DNA from: CAIUGU01 sp963819685 | GTDB taxonomy: Bacteria; Pseudomonadota; Gammaproteobacteria; Steroidobacterales; Steroidobacteraceae | Assembly: GCA_963819685.1 (NCBI GenBank) | Contig: CAWFXI010000005.1 | Coordinates: forward strand, 248,001-312,000 | Direction of reading: 5' to 3' | DNA: 64,000 bases | In this document: in pieces, positions 1 to 8,855 of the stretch | Layout: each line of letters opens with the position of its first letter | Position numbering within the stretch: the first letter of the stretch is position 1 | Made by a program: the position numbers and the translations under genes | Notes under the pieces: model-generated | Database searches by the model: none | What the model was told of the DNA's origin: nothing | Seen by the model: only the letters and a program-made list of their open reading frames with translations

Positions 1-1
1 G

Positions 2-1162
2 TTTGCGGTGATCATCGACTTCATGCTGATGGCGCCGCTCGGCGCGCTGATCATGCCGGCGCTGGGGGCTTCTCCCTCACAATTCGGCACGGTCGTATCC
101 GCCTATGCGTTCGCCGCCGGCCTGTCGGGTTTCATGACCGCGGGATTCGCCGATCGTTTCGACCGGAAGAGGCTCCTGCTCTTCTTCTACGTGGGCTTCA
201 TTGCCGGGACCGCCTGGTGCGGTCTTTCCCGGACTTTTGAGTCGCTGCTGCTTGCCCGGATTGTCACCGGACTGTTCGGCGGGGTGATCGGCTCCATCGT
301 CCTGGCCATTGCGACCGACCTGTTCCAGCCGCAGTTGCGCGGCCGGGTCATGGGGTTCATCCAGACGGCATTCGCAGCCAGCCAGATCCTCGGCATACCG
401 ATCGGCATCTGGCTCTCCACTCATTGGAGGTGGCAGGTACCGTTCCTTGCGCTGGCAGTGCTCGGCCTGGTGGCAGGCTTGCTGATCGCAGTGGTCATGC
501 GGCCCGTCGACGAGCACTTGACGCTGCGCCAGGAGAAAAGCCCGTTATCTCACCTGCTGCACACGCTGGTCGAGCCTCGCCATGCGTTGGCTTTCATCGC
601 GGTGCTGTTCCTCGCGACCGGCGGCTTCGTGCTGATGCCATTCAGCAGCGCCTTCACCGTCAATAACCTCGGGATCGCGCTGGGCAGCCTCCCCATCATC
701 TACCTCGTCACGGGTGTCGCCACGATGGTCATGGGACCCCTGATCGGCAAGGCGACGGATGCGTTCGGCAAGCTGCGCGTCTACTATGCCGGCACGGCCA
801 TCACGATCCTGATGGTGCTGATCTACACCCACCTGACCGAGTCCACGCTCGTCGTCGTGACGGTCATCAACGTGGTGCTGTTCGTCGGCATCTTCTCGCG
901 CATGATTCCCTTCCAGGCCCTGATGACGCAGGTTCCGGCGCCGACGCACCGCGGCGCATTCAATGCGGTCAACGCATCGCTCTCGCAGCTCGCCGGAGGT
1001 CTCGCGGCCGTGGTCGCCGGACACATCGTGGTCGAGGGTGCAGACGGCAGGATCCAGCACTATGAAATAGCGGGCTACGTCGTGATTGCGAGCGCGTTAC
1101 TGGCTGCGGTTCTGCTGACAAAGGTACAGCGCGGCATCAACAGCGCGCCGGCGAAGCCCTGA
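2..1162 (+). CDS. MFS transporter, 5' truncated by window edge
   Basis: This is a multi-pass inner-membrane transporter of the major facilitator superfamily, probably a drug or metabolite:H+ antiporter of the DHA1/AraJ type. The frame is open from base 2, and an in-frame GTG at 8 is more likely an internal Val, because family members carry about 10-20 more residues before the DFMLMAPLG segment of TM1. MFS motif A is visible as GFADRFDRKR after TM2. About twelve hydrophobic segments follow, with a polar central loop near residues 165-190. It ends 39 bp before the next gene on the same strand. The substrate cannot be read from the sequence. Confidence 0.85.
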   Translation, partial: FAVIIDFMLMAPLGALIMPALGASPSQFGTVVSAYAFAAGLSGFMTAGFADRFDRKRLLLFFYVGFIAGTAWCGLSRTFESLLLARIVTGLFGGVIGSIVLAIATDLFQPQLRGRVMGFIQTAFAASQILGIPIGIWLSTHWRWQVPFLALAVLGLVAGLLIAVVMRPVDEHLTLRQEKSPLSHLLHTLVEPRHALAFIAVLFLATGGFVLMPFSSAFTVNNLGIALGSLPIIYLVTGVATMVMGPLIGKATDAFGKLRVYYAGTAITILMVLIYTHLTESTLVVVTVINVVLFVGIFSRMIPFQALMTQVPAPTHRGAFNAVNASLSQLAGGLAAVVAGHIVVEGADGRIQHYEIAGYVVIASALLAAVLLTKVQRGINSAPAKP

Positions 1163-1201
1163 GCCGCTTCGCCATTTCCTCGCCTGGATTGAGGGAAAGC
1201 C

Positions 1202-1870
1202 ATGTCGCAGCGGGTTGATCAACGAAGGGTGTTGCTTGCAGGCGCGACGGGGCTGGTCGGAGGTCTGATCCTTCAGGCGCTGCTCGCTGACCGGACGGTT
1301 GCTGAGGTCCATGTACTGAGCCGTCGAGCGTTGAATTTCAATCACCCCAAGCTCCAGGTTCACATCGTTGAGTTCGGTCGCTTACCTGCGCTGCCTCATG
1401 CAGACGAGGTGTATCTGGCGCTTGGTACGACGATCAAGGTCGCGGGCAGCCAGGCGGCGTTTCGTGCCGTGGATCTGGAGGCCAACCTGGCGGTGGCCAA
1501 GGCCGCGGTCGAAGCAGGCGCCCGACGCGTGGGCCTGGTAAGTGCGGCGGGTGCCAGCACAAACTCTTCTGTGTTCTACAGTCGCGTCAAAGGCGAACTG
1601 GAGGATGCACTCAAGACGATGGATCTCACTGCGCTGGTCATCGCTCAGCCGTCTCTACTCCTGGGTAACCGGGAGGGCTTGCAGCAACCCCCGCGGTTCG
1701 GCGAGAAGATTTCCACCCCGCTCATGAAGCTACTCACGCCCTTTCTTCCAGGAGCTTACAAGCCGGTGCACGCACTGGCGGTGGCGCAATCGCTGGTCAA
1801 GACCGTGCCGACAGCCAAGGGAGTGGTTGTACTTGCCTCGGATGTACTGGCCAGGGTTGGCGGCAAGTGA
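1202..1870 (+). CDS. NAD(P)-binding Rossmann protein (atypical SDR / HTATIP2-like)
   Basis: This is a cytosolic 222-residue protein of the extended/atypical short-chain dehydrogenase superfamily. The N-terminal dinucleotide-binding loop GATGLVGG lies near residues 14-21, followed by the LSRRAL segment that would select NADP. The segment LVSAAGAS and a YSRVK sequence fit the catalytic YxxxK pattern. Length and motif order match HTATIP2/YbjT-type oxidoreductases. The ATG is preceded by a GAGGGAAAG purine stretch. It follows the MFS gene closely and may be co-transcribed. The substrate is unknown. Confidence 0.8.
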   Translation: MSQRVDQRRVLLAGATGLVGGLILQALLADRTVAEVHVLSRRALNFNHPKLQVHIVEFGRLPALPHADEVYLALGTTIKVAGSQAAFRAVDLEANLAVAKAAVEAGARRVGLVSAAGASTNSSVFYSRVKGELEDALKTMDLTALVIAQPSLLLGNREGLQQPPRFGEKISTPLMKLLTPFLPGAYKPVHALAVAQSLVKTVPTAKGVVVLASDVLARVGGK

Positions 1871-1964
1871 AGCAATTGGTGCCGGTGCGTGCGAGTCTCT
1901 CGGTGCTGGACTTGAGTTATTGCAATTCAGAGGCGCAGTCGTAACAAGCGAGAGCACAGCGTTT

Positions 1965-2080
1965 GGTGCCAGGTTCGTATCGTCGCAAGTTCTGGCCAGA
2001 TGCCTGCTGTTCCGACGATGCGCATAGACCAAGGCTGCTGACTCTCGGTTTCAAGCTTGCAACAATGCAAACCTGACACC
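1965..2080. repeat. Palindromic intergenic element, family A (copy A1)
   Basis: Left arm GGTGCCAGGTTCGTATC begins at 1965. The right arm TTGCAACAATGCAAACC, ending in TGACACC, closes at 2080. The reverse complement of the right arm matches the left arm at most positions. The core TGCAAACCTGACACC recurs at several other intergenic sites here. The 307-bp gap 1871-2177 holds nothing else recognisable apart from the ribosome-binding site of the next gene. Confidence 0.6.
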
Positions 2081-2177
2081 GCGCCGCTCTCGGCGCCAAG
2101 ACGCGGGTGAAAGCCATATATGCTCGGTGGCGTTCGGGTCTTGTCCGGCAACCTTCAGATCGTTGACAGGAGGCTTT

Positions 2178-3773
2178 ATGGTACGAGGGATCTGGGTGCT
2201 CCTGGGTGTCGTGACGGTGGCGGGCGTAACCGTGCGGGCTCAGGGTCAGTTTCCTCCTGGCTATGTGGACCCCGCTCCAATCCTGACGGCGGCCCGCAAG
2301 GCCATCGGCACCGACAACCTGAGGTGTCTCACAGTGGCGGGCACTGCGTATAACGGCGCCCTGGGGCAGGCGCGGGAGTCCGCGCGGAACACTGACTGGC
2401 CGCGCATCGATTCGCTGGCCAACTACACGCGCACGATGAACTGGGACACCTGGACGATGAAGGAGGAGTTCGATCGCAAGCCGGGACTGAGCCCCGCCGG
2501 GTGGAAGTACGGGATCGGATGGAATGACGGCCCGCTACAGAAGAACACGCATCAGGTCTTCATGCTGAATGGCAAGTACGGCTGGTACATGGATGGTGCC
2601 GGAACTCCGCCCGTTGCCGTGCCGCCGGACATCGCCGAGATCTGGCCAGTGGAGCTCGTCCTGAATCCGCACGGATTCCTCAAAGCGGCGGCGCTGCCGG
2701 GTGCCAATCCGCAAGCTGTGTGGCGCTGGGAGCTCGGCGAGTCAGGCCGCGATGGCCCTGAGGTGTCACCCGAGCGCATGCGAGTCGTATCGATCACGTG
2801 GGGGAGGTACCGCGTCGATGCCACGGTCAACAAGGAGAACCTGTTGCAGCGGATTCACACCTGGGTGCCGAGCGAAACGCTGGGAGACATGAACTACGAG
2901 CACGAGTTCAGCAACGCCAGCTACATCGATCTGGGCAACGGGATCAGATCCCCGACCGACTGGCATTCCCATCAAGGCTGGGACGACAACTTCGGGGCAC
3001 AGGCAGTGACGTCAGGACACAACGCGTTCGGCGGAACGCTGAAGGATGTCAGGGCGAACGAGTGTCCGGACGCAGTTGCCGTCCCTGCATCGGTGCGGGA
3101 CGCGACGTTCCCGATACGAGTGGAGACGGAGACGCTCGCCGATGGCGTGTACCTTTTGGCCGGTGGCACCCACAACAGCGTGGCCGTTGAATTCAGCACC
3201 TTCATCGCCGTCTATGACGCCCCGCTGAACGAGGCTCGCAGCCTGGCCGTCATCGAAGAGATCGCGCGGCTGATTCCCAACAAGCCGATCCGGTTCGTGA
3301 TCAACTCGCACCAGCATTTCGACCACACTGGCGGCCTTCGCGCCTACGCCCATATCGGCGCCACCATCGTCACGCAGTGGAAGAACTTCGATTTCCTCAA
3401 CCGCGACGTCATCAACTACGCGCCGCGCACGCTGCGGCCGGACATGGTCTCGCTCTGGCCGCCAACAGAGCTGGCAGAGGGCTACAACTACGAAACCGTG
3501 AGGGAGAACTACGTCATCAGCGACGGCGTGAGGACCCTGCAGGTCCATTACGTCAACCCGCTCGACCACGTCGAAGGGATGCTGATGGCATATCTGCCGA
3601 AAGAAAAACTCCTGATCGAAGCGGATCTCGTGAACACCTTCGAGCCGCAACGGGGGACGATCACCGGTGACCAGAGAAGCTTCCTCAATGCCGTGCAGAA
3701 GCTGAAGCTCGACGTGACACAGCTCGTGCCCATGCATGGGCGCCCAATCCCCTGGGGAACATTCGCACAGTGA
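2178..3773 (+). CDS. Secreted metallo-beta-lactamase-fold hydrolase
   Basis: This is a 531-residue periplasmic enzyme of the MBL-fold superfamily. The start at 2178 was chosen because a perfect AGGAGG (2168-2173) lies four bases upstream and the protein then opens with a good signal peptide (MVRGIWVLLGVVTVAG). Residues about 30-300 form an N-terminal domain I do not recognise. The MBL domain lies in the C-terminal half, with the zinc motif HQHFDH at residues 378-383 and a late PMHGRPIPW that would give a further His ligand. The signature is complete, so catalysis is plausible. The substrate is unknown. A longer in-frame GTG at 2127 lacks a ribosome-binding site. Confidence 0.85.
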   Translation: MVRGIWVLLGVVTVAGVTVRAQGQFPPGYVDPAPILTAARKAIGTDNLRCLTVAGTAYNGALGQARESARNTDWPRIDSLANYTRTMNWDTWTMKEEFDRKPGLSPAGWKYGIGWNDGPLQKNTHQVFMLNGKYGWYMDGAGTPPVAVPPDIAEIWPVELVLNPHGFLKAAALPGANPQAVWRWELGESGRDGPEVSPERMRVVSITWGRYRVDATVNKENLLQRIHTWVPSETLGDMNYEHEFSNASYIDLGNGIRSPTDWHSHQGWDDNFGAQAVTSGHNAFGGTLKDVRANECPDAVAVPASVRDATFPIRVETETLADGVYLLAGGTHNSVAVEFSTFIAVYDAPLNEARSLAVIEEIARLIPNKPIRFVINSHQHFDHTGGLRAYAHIGATIVTQWKNFDFLNRDVINYAPRTLRPDMVSLWPPTELAEGYNYETVRENYVISDGVRTLQVHYVNPLDHVEGMLMAYLPKEKLLIEADLVNTFEPQRGTITGDQRSFLNAVQKLKLDVTQLVPMHGRPIPWGTFAQ

Positions 3774-3775
3774 AC

Positions 3776-3808
3776 GGTGCCAGCAGGGGGTTTGGGATTG
3801 TTGGGTGA
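3776..3808. repeat. Partial palindromic element, family C (left end only)
   Basis: The sequence starting GGTGCCAGCAGGGGG and continuing TTTGGGATTGTTGGG resembles the left end of the family C elements near 16995, 19856 and 36713. No clear right arm is seen. It sits between two same-strand genes. Confidence 0.35.
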
Positions 3809-3832
3809 AGTAGTGAAGCGGAGGTACTCAGA

Positions 3833-4585
3833 GTGAGCAATCCAAAAGCGATCGGCGTCGTCCTGGCAGTGCTCGTCTGGAGCGGTAGCGTTCAGGCGGC
3901 TGAGATCAAAGTCCTGAGCGCAGGAGCGCTCGAGCCTGCCATGACGGCATTGGCTGCAGACTTTGCGGCCCGGACTGGCGACAAACTGATCATCGACTTT
4001 CAGACCTCGGCGGAGATGCGTGAGCGCGGCCAGGCAGGCCCCTTGGCCGTCGATGTGGTAGCCACTCCTGATCCTTTGACAGCGGAGTTCGTCAGTGCCG
4101 GCCGTACGAGCGGCACACCACTTCCCGTAGGACGGATTGGCATCGGTGTGGCCATACGGACCGGTGATCCGGTCCCGGATATTTCCACTGTACCTGCCTT
4201 CAAGGCGGCGCTGCTGGCAGCTCACTCGGTGTTGTACAACCGGGCCTCCAGCGGTATGGGTGTGGAGAAGATGATCCAGAACCTGGGGCTCTCCACTGAG
4301 CTGGCAGCACGTACGCAGCGATTTCCGAACGCTGAATCCGTGATGAAGCAGCTGATTGCCGGGGAACCTGGTGATCTGGCGATGGGCGCACCGACAGCAA
4401 TCAGCCTGTATACCTCCATGGGTCTGCGCTACGTCGGACCAATTCCGGCCGAACTGCAAAGCTATACAGCGTATGGCGTCGCACTGACTCCGGGAGCCTC
4501 ACCCATGGCTCACAAGCTGATGGAGTACCTCGCGACGCCCGAAGCTCGCAAGATTTTTGCTGCCAAGGGCGTGACGCCGCAGTAG
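3833..4585 (+). CDS. Periplasmic substrate-binding protein, ModA-like
   Basis: This 250-residue protein has a cleavable signal peptide (about residues 1-22, ending VQA|AEIKV) and the fold signature of molybdate/sulfate-type ABC binding proteins: an LSAGALEPAMTALA opening, FQTSAEMRERGQAG and VDVVATPDPLT, with a C-terminal VTPQ. It would bind an oxyanion or other small ligand in the periplasm. No ABC permease or ATPase genes lie next to it, so it may be an orphan binding protein. The start is a GTG with GGAGG (3820-3824) eight bases upstream. Confidence 0.8.
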   Translation: MSNPKAIGVVLAVLVWSGSVQAAEIKVLSAGALEPAMTALAADFAARTGDKLIIDFQTSAEMRERGQAGPLAVDVVATPDPLTAEFVSAGRTSGTPLPVGRIGIGVAIRTGDPVPDISTVPAFKAALLAAHSVLYNRASSGMGVEKMIQNLGLSTELAARTQRFPNAESVMKQLIAGEPGDLAMGAPTAISLYTSMGLRYVGPIPAELQSYTAYGVALTPGASPMAHKLMEYLATPEARKIFAAKGVTPQ

Positions 4586-4597
4586 TCGCGAATCGCC

Positions 4598-4643
4598 GGG
4601 GTCAGGTATGCATAGCTGCAAGTTGCCATGCAAACCTGACTCC
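4598..4643. terminator. Family A palindrome with T-run, likely bidirectional terminator
   Basis: A compact inverted repeat, GGGGTCAGGTATGCA facing TGCAAACCTGACTCC, is followed by TTTTTT at 4645-4650. It lies between two convergent genes (ending 4585 and 4657). It is therefore both a copy (A2) of the interspersed family A and a credible rho-independent terminator. Confidence 0.6.
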
Positions 4644-4656
4644 GTTTTTTCCGGGT

Positions 4657-5607
4657 TCAGTTGCCCATGATCGGCGCCAGCGCCGCCTGAATCCGCAGCA
4701 TCTGTTCCGGCGTAGTCATGCTGGTCAGCAGCTTGCCGAAATGGCGATGCTGGACGCCCGAGATAATGTATTGCCAGCGGTAGGCCCCGAGTACGCCGGC
4801 CTTGATCTGCAAGAGTTCGTCTTCACGGAACTTGCGCGTGACAGTGCTGACGAAGTATTCGACATCGGCCGCGGACTGGGCCTGCAAAATTCCATCGACC
4901 GCAGCCACCAGTGCGATCAGATCGTTCACGGCCTGGTCGCGCTCGGCGGGTGACAATTTCGCATGCTCGTCCCGCCACTCAAGCTCATCGAGAACGACGT
5001 GATGGCTTTCATCGATCCAGTGAAACCGGAAGACATCCTTGAACAGCGGACACAGGTCTTCGCCGGGACCAATGCTCTCCGCATAGTGTGACTGAACAAA
5101 GAGCTCAATGTGGCAGGTGAGCGCCAGGACGGCCCAGGTGCTGGCTGCGAGGACGGCGCGCGCCACATCATTCGGATCCGCCACTTGCCTGTAACCGGCC
5201 GGCTGCCGGGTTGCAATCATTGCTTCCATGCGGCGGAACAGTTCCTGATGCTTGAGTTCATCGCTGGAGAAGCGTACGAGCGCCTCGAGTGCGTTCTGAT
5301 CATCGAACGCATGCGCACGACCCTGGTCGAGCATCTTTGCACTGATGAACCGTTCTACCAGCCCGAAGATATACGCGTAGGTTCGACCCTGGATCTGACT
5401 GAGCAGGCGCGCTTCATCCGTCGTCAGGAAACCGAGCCGATCGACGCGCGACAGGCCATCAGGCAGGAACTTGCGTGAGAAGTCGAACGTCCGGCCCTGA
5501 ATCAGATCACGATCGATCTGCCATGCCTTTTTTTGCATCGAACGGACGATTTGCGCATAGCGCGGAGCGTGCCCGGACTCTGGAAGGGATTTGACGACGG
5601 CATTCAT
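4657..5607 (-). CDS. Ferritin-like diiron protein (AurF-type oxygenase candidate)
   Basis: This 316-residue cytosolic protein has the helical carboxylate-bridged diiron pattern: E85, E117-x-x-H120, E168 and E200-x-x-H203 (DELKH and DESHH motifs). The two ExxH pairs in a protein of this size fit the AurF/ferritin-like oxygenase superfamily. The reaction, possibly oxidation of an amine or aromatic, cannot be read. The start at 5607 is preferred over an in-frame ATG at 5646 because AGGAGA lies just upstream. It is divergent from an AraC regulator 140 bp away, which probably controls it. Confidence 0.7.
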   Translation of the reverse strand: MNAVVKSLPESGHAPRYAQIVRSMQKKAWQIDRDLIQGRTFDFSRKFLPDGLSRVDRLGFLTTDEARLLSQIQGRTYAYIFGLVERFISAKMLDQGRAHAFDDQNALEALVRFSSDELKHQELFRRMEAMIATRQPAGYRQVADPNDVARAVLAASTWAVLALTCHIELFVQSHYAESIGPGEDLCPLFKDVFRFHWIDESHHVVLDELEWRDEHAKLSPAERDQAVNDLIALVAAVDGILQAQSAADVEYFVSTVTRKFREDELLQIKAGVLGAYRWQYIISGVQHRHFGKLLTSMTTPEQMLRIQAALAPIMGN

Positions 5608-5747
5608 GATGGTCTCCTGATTCGACAAGGTGTTTGAAAGCGGCAACCGTGTTTCGGTGTGGTGCTAATCTAGGCGCTGCGATTCAGGCGATGAATGACT
5701 GACGCCCCGGGTTTCATGCTCGGGGCTCCGGACGAGGCAGTAAACGA

Positions 5748-6722
5748 GTGGATGCGTTTTCGGACGTCCTGCGAGTAATGCGGCTGGCCGGAGGGGTTTT
5801 CCTCGAGGCAGAGTTCACTGCACCCTGGTGCCTCAGCGGGAAGATCTCCGCGGAGGATTGCAAGCCATTCCAGGTGGTGCCGCGTCACGTGATTGCTTCG
5901 CATTTTGTGGCCGAAGGCAGCATGAAGCTGCAGGTAGAGGGTGGCGAAGCAACCGAGGTTCACGCCGGTGAGCTGGTACTGCTCCCGCATAACCACGTCC
6001 ATTCATTCGGCAGCCATCTGGATACGGCGCTGGTACCGGCACAGAAACTCATGAAGTCGCCGCAATCGGGCACCATCATGCGTATTCGCCATGGCGGAGG
6101 GGGCGAATCGACGCAGCTCCTGTGCGGGTTTCTCGGCACCGAAACTTCCTTCGCACCGCTGCTTACGGCATTGCCGGCGGTATTGAAACTGAATCTCCGC
6201 AAGTCCTCTTCGGGTGCGTGGATGGAAAGTTCATTTCGCTTTGCGGTCAGCGAAATCGCTGCCGGGCGGATGGGATCGGCAACGGTGATCGCCAAGTTGT
6301 CAGAACTTCTGTTCGTTGAAGCCGTGAGTCAGTACGTCGCGACACTGCCCGAGGAACGTCGCGGCTGGCTTGCAGGACTGCGCGATCCGCAAATCGGGCG
6401 CGCCCTGGCGCTTCTCCATGCACAACCTGCCGATGCATGGACTGCTGAGTCGCTGGCGGTTGCAGTGGGCATGTCGCGTTCGGTCCTGGCAGAGCGATTC
6501 GCGTTTCTCGTCGGTCAGCCACCGATGCAGTATCTGGCCCTCTGGCGCATGCATATTGCGGCCCAGCGCCTGCGCGAAGGAAGCGGTAGCGTGGCGCAAA
6601 TTGCTTTCACGGTCGGGTATGACTCCGAGGCGGCCTTCAGTCGCGCCTTCAAACGCCAATTCGGAACGCCACCCGGTCATTGGCGAAAACGGACCGACGG
6701 GGTGGACGTTACCGGGAAATAG
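5748..6722 (+). CDS. AraC-family transcriptional regulator (cupin_6 type)
   Basis: This is a 324-residue DNA-binding regulator. Residues about 1-205 form the cupin-like effector domain typical of the cupin_6 AraC group (opening SDVLRVMRLAGGVF, then LVLLPHNHVHSF). Residues about 220-315 contain the double helix-turn-helix, with VAVGMSRSVLAERF and the second-helix signature VAQIAFTVGYDSEAAF followed by FKRQFGTPPGHWR. A GTG start at 5748 fits the conserved N-terminus. It is divergent from the diiron gene, which is its most likely target. Confidence 0.85.
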   Translation: MDAFSDVLRVMRLAGGVFLEAEFTAPWCLSGKISAEDCKPFQVVPRHVIASHFVAEGSMKLQVEGGEATEVHAGELVLLPHNHVHSFGSHLDTALVPAQKLMKSPQSGTIMRIRHGGGGESTQLLCGFLGTETSFAPLLTALPAVLKLNLRKSSSGAWMESSFRFAVSEIAAGRMGSATVIAKLSELLFVEAVSQYVATLPEERRGWLAGLRDPQIGRALALLHAQPADAWTAESLAVAVGMSRSVLAERFAFLVGQPPMQYLALWRMHIAAQRLREGSGSVAQIAFTVGYDSEAAFSRAFKRQFGTPPGHWRKRTDGVDVTGK

Positions 6723-6737
6723 GGACGGTTTTGTCCC
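6722..6737. terminator. Short hairpin between convergent genes
   Basis: GGGAC, loop GGTTTT, GTCCC lies directly at the end of the AraC gene and 45 bp before the end of the convergent DUF6152 gene. The stem is short and its T-run is in the loop, so termination is a tentative call. The GGGAC..GTCCC ends resemble the family D elements. Confidence 0.35.
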
Positions 6738-6781
6738 CCTGGTAGAGGGTGTCTACCCAAGCGGCAGCAGGCCCGTTGGAG

Positions 6782-7258
6782 TCAGTCGGCGAAGGGATGG
6801 GTATCGAGATGCTTGCTGTCGTCGAGCCATCCCCTGGTTTTCCAGCGTGCGAAAACTTCAGGAGCTTCGCAGGCGCCGTCGTAGGGGTACGAAACGCTAC
6901 CATCCGATTTGACAACGAAGCAGATGCCCCCTGCGGCCCGTCCATCCTTGATCGGGCTCATCACTACCCGGACCTTTTCGCCCTTCTTGAACGTGTTTCC
7001 GGTGACGCCCTGGCGGGCCACCCGAATGGGGCCTGCGGCTTCGAAACTCCACTTCTGCATCTGCCCGCTCGCATCCGGGGCGTCGATGTAAAGCCAACTA
7101 TGCGGGCTGCTGTAGCTCCAGGCGTTGACAGTGCCTTCAATCAGCGTTTGCTTCGACGAATCAAAGTGTGCGAACGAGTGATGGGCCAGCGATGTGCCGG
7201 CATAGGCCAGGGCGACGATAGCGATCAGGGACATCGGCGCAGCGATCGAATGCTTCAT
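6782..7258 (-). CDS. DUF6152 family periplasmic protein (copy 1)
   Basis: This 158-residue exported protein has a signal peptide ending TSLA, so the predicted mature N-terminus is His26-His27 (HHSFAHFD). A second conserved spot, SPHSW, puts His53 26 residues later. These two spots define DUF6152 across the four copies here. The C-terminal extension (residues 115-158), containing GWLDDSKHLDTHPFAD, is absent from the others. Its function is undescribed. The His-His N-terminus followed by a spaced His suggests metal binding (inference). It is transcribed divergently from copy 2, 262 bp away. Confidence 0.8.
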   Translation of the reverse strand: MKHSIAAPMSLIAIVALAYAGTSLAHHSFAHFDSSKQTLIEGTVNAWSYSSPHSWLYIDAPDASGQMQKWSFEAAGPIRVARQGVTGNTFKKGEKVRVVMSPIKDGRAAGGICFVVKSDGSVSYPYDGACEAPEVFARWKTRGWLDDSKHLDTHPFAD

Positions 7259-7327
7259 GGGTCTTTTCCTTTCAGGTCCACACGCTCATCGAGGCACGAT
7301 AACCCAGTTGGCCTCGAGCGATCTACC

Positions 7328-7416
7328 GAACCGGGTTTGGCTGATTTCTGTACGAGCAGGTGAGATTGGCGGTCTCGACCTGGGTTGTGATCCAGGAAAC
7401 AAGGAAAATCCGGTAC
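7328..7416. repeat. Palindromic intergenic element, family B (copy B1)
   Basis: Left arm GAACCGGGTTTGGCTGATT and right arm AAGGAAAATCCGGTAC form an imperfect inverted repeat about 89 bp long. The GTACCGGGTTTRGC-type ends recur near 11672, 15754, 42335 and 47513. It lies in the divergent region between two DUF6152 genes. Confidence 0.5.
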
Positions 7417-7520
7417 GTCTTCCGCCTCGAATTAATTTGAGTGCCCTCAAGCTCGCGCCCATAATGCCTTCGCAATGCCGCAACCGTCATGATGCGGCGT
7501 GAAATAATCGGAGCGTTACC

Positions 7521-7913
7521 ATGCGACAGTTTCATTTCCTGGGGTTCGCGCTGTGCGGCTTGCTGGCAGCATTTACGGTAACTGCACATCATTCGGTGAC
7601 CGGCGAGTTCAATCTCGAGCAAGAAGTGAAGGTCACCGGCACGCTCAGCAAAGTGGAATGGATGAACCCGCACATCTGGTTCTATGTCGATGTAAAAAAT
7701 CCGGATGGCACGGTAGTCACCTGGGGCTTTGCAGGTGGCGCGCCCGGCCAGCTGATGCGCCGGGGGATCATGAAGAGCCAGCTCAAACTGGGCAGTACCG
7801 TGATCGTTGAAGGGTTTCGCGCCCGCGATGGTTCGAACAACGGCTTTGGCCGCAACGTGACCTACGCCGATGGCCAGCGCGTCTTCATGGCGCCGCCGAC
7901 CGAGACACCTTAA
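7521..7913 (+). CDS. DUF6152 family periplasmic protein (copy 2)
   Basis: This 130-residue exported protein has a signal peptide of about 22 residues ending TVTA, giving a predicted mature start at His23-His24 (HHSVTGEFN). The family spot NPHIW follows with His51. The remaining beta-rich domain includes VTWGFAGGAPGQLMRRG, a typical DUF6152 segment. It is followed 19 bp later by a GHWEGDT-family gene on the same strand, so the two are probably one transcript. The biochemical role is undescribed. Confidence 0.85.
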   Translation: MRQFHFLGFALCGLLAAFTVTAHHSVTGEFNLEQEVKVTGTLSKVEWMNPHIWFYVDVKNPDGTVVTWGFAGGAPGQLMRRGIMKSQLKLGSTVIVEGFRARDGSNNGFGRNVTYADGQRVFMAPPTETP

Positions 7914-7932
7914 GCAGTTATCCGGGGAAATC

Positions 7933-8700
7933 ATGCGCAACATTCACTTTCCGATCTGGCTGCTGGCCCTGGTTTTGGCCAATCCACTACAGGCAATGGA
8001 GAATGCCGGCGCTACTGATACTCCACGCACCGCAGACGGCAAGCCGGACTTCACGGGCATTTATCAGTGGCCCATGTACCTGCCCGGTGCTGAGCGCGGA
8101 CGTTCCAACGCAACGGTATTTGATCGCAAGAACTTCGCGCCACTCAAACCCGGCGGTGAAGCCTTTCTCGAACCCCGCACAGGCGATCCGCGCCATGACG
8201 AACCGCGCGACTTCTGCATGCCCGCCGGCTTTCCAGGCAGTCTGCTATCGGGTAATGCCATGCAGTTCTTTCAGACCAGGAATCATCTGGTGATGGTGCA
8301 TGAATTCCAACGTAACACGCGCATCATTCCGCTGGATGGCAGGCCGCATCGCGAAGAGCTTGAACCCATGTTCGATGGTGATCCGGTGGGACATTGGGAA
8401 GGCGATACGCTGGTGATCGAAACCACCAATTTCAAGCGATGGGCGCTGGATGATTTTTACTACACCAATCCAAAGGAATATCGCATGCACAGCGATGCGT
8501 TGCGCACCGTTGAAAAGCTGCGCTGGAAGAACAAGGGCGCATTGTCATGGGAAATTACCATCGATGATCCAAAGATTTTCAGCAAGCCCTGGTCACAGGA
8601 GTTCGAGATTGTGGCCAAGCCGGAATGGGACAAGGCTGGTCTGTATGAATATGTATGCCAGGAAAACAATCGCTGCCCGGGCGGCAATTGCAGCAAGTAA
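7933..8700 (+). CDS. Secreted GHWEGDT-family protein, DUF6152 partner
   Basis: This 255-residue exported protein has a signal peptide (residues 1-20, ending LQA). It has the PRTADGKPDFTGIY opening, a central GHWEGDTLVIETTNF near residue 153 and a later IDDPKIFSKPW. I recognise this as a widespread uncharacterised periplasmic family with no assigned reaction. The C-terminus is Cys-rich (CQENNRCPGGNC), which could bind metal or form disulfides. The ATG at 7933 with GGGGAAATC upstream is preferred over an in-frame start inside the previous gene. Confidence 0.7.
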   Translation: MRNIHFPIWLLALVLANPLQAMENAGATDTPRTADGKPDFTGIYQWPMYLPGAERGRSNATVFDRKNFAPLKPGGEAFLEPRTGDPRHDEPRDFCMPAGFPGSLLSGNAMQFFQTRNHLVMVHEFQRNTRIIPLDGRPHREELEPMFDGDPVGHWEGDTLVIETTNFKRWALDDFYYTNPKEYRMHSDALRTVEKLRWKNKGALSWEITIDDPKIFSKPWSQEFEIVAKPEWDKAGLYEYVCQENNRCPGGNCSK

Positions 8701-8716
8701 TCTCTGCCAGGCGAAC

Positions 8717-8806
8717 GGTGTCAGGTCAGCAATGTTGCAACTTCAGGGCTCATTGGCTATTGGTTAGATTGCCGGACGTATCTTGCAAGTATGCAAACCT
8801 GACACC
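8717..8806. repeat. Palindromic intergenic element, family A (copy A3)
   Basis: This is the clearest family A copy. Left arm GGTGTCAGGTCAGCAATG and then TTGCAA face right arm TTGCAAGTATGCAAACC and then TGACACC, with about 42 bp between. It sits between two same-strand genes. Confidence 0.7.
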
Positions 8807-8855
8807 GGCGCACGCAAAGGCTGGCGTCTTCCAACCACTACCGAGAGAGAACTGA

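Noticed and set aside
1730..2151. Several short minus-strand open frames across the gap after the NAD(P)-binding gene
   Set aside because: They overlap each other and the family A palindrome and lack ribosome-binding sites and family motifs.
3833..4585. Assigning the binding protein as molybdate-specific ModA
   Set aside because: The fold fits, but no modB/modC or other molybdate genes are adjacent, so the ligand is left open.
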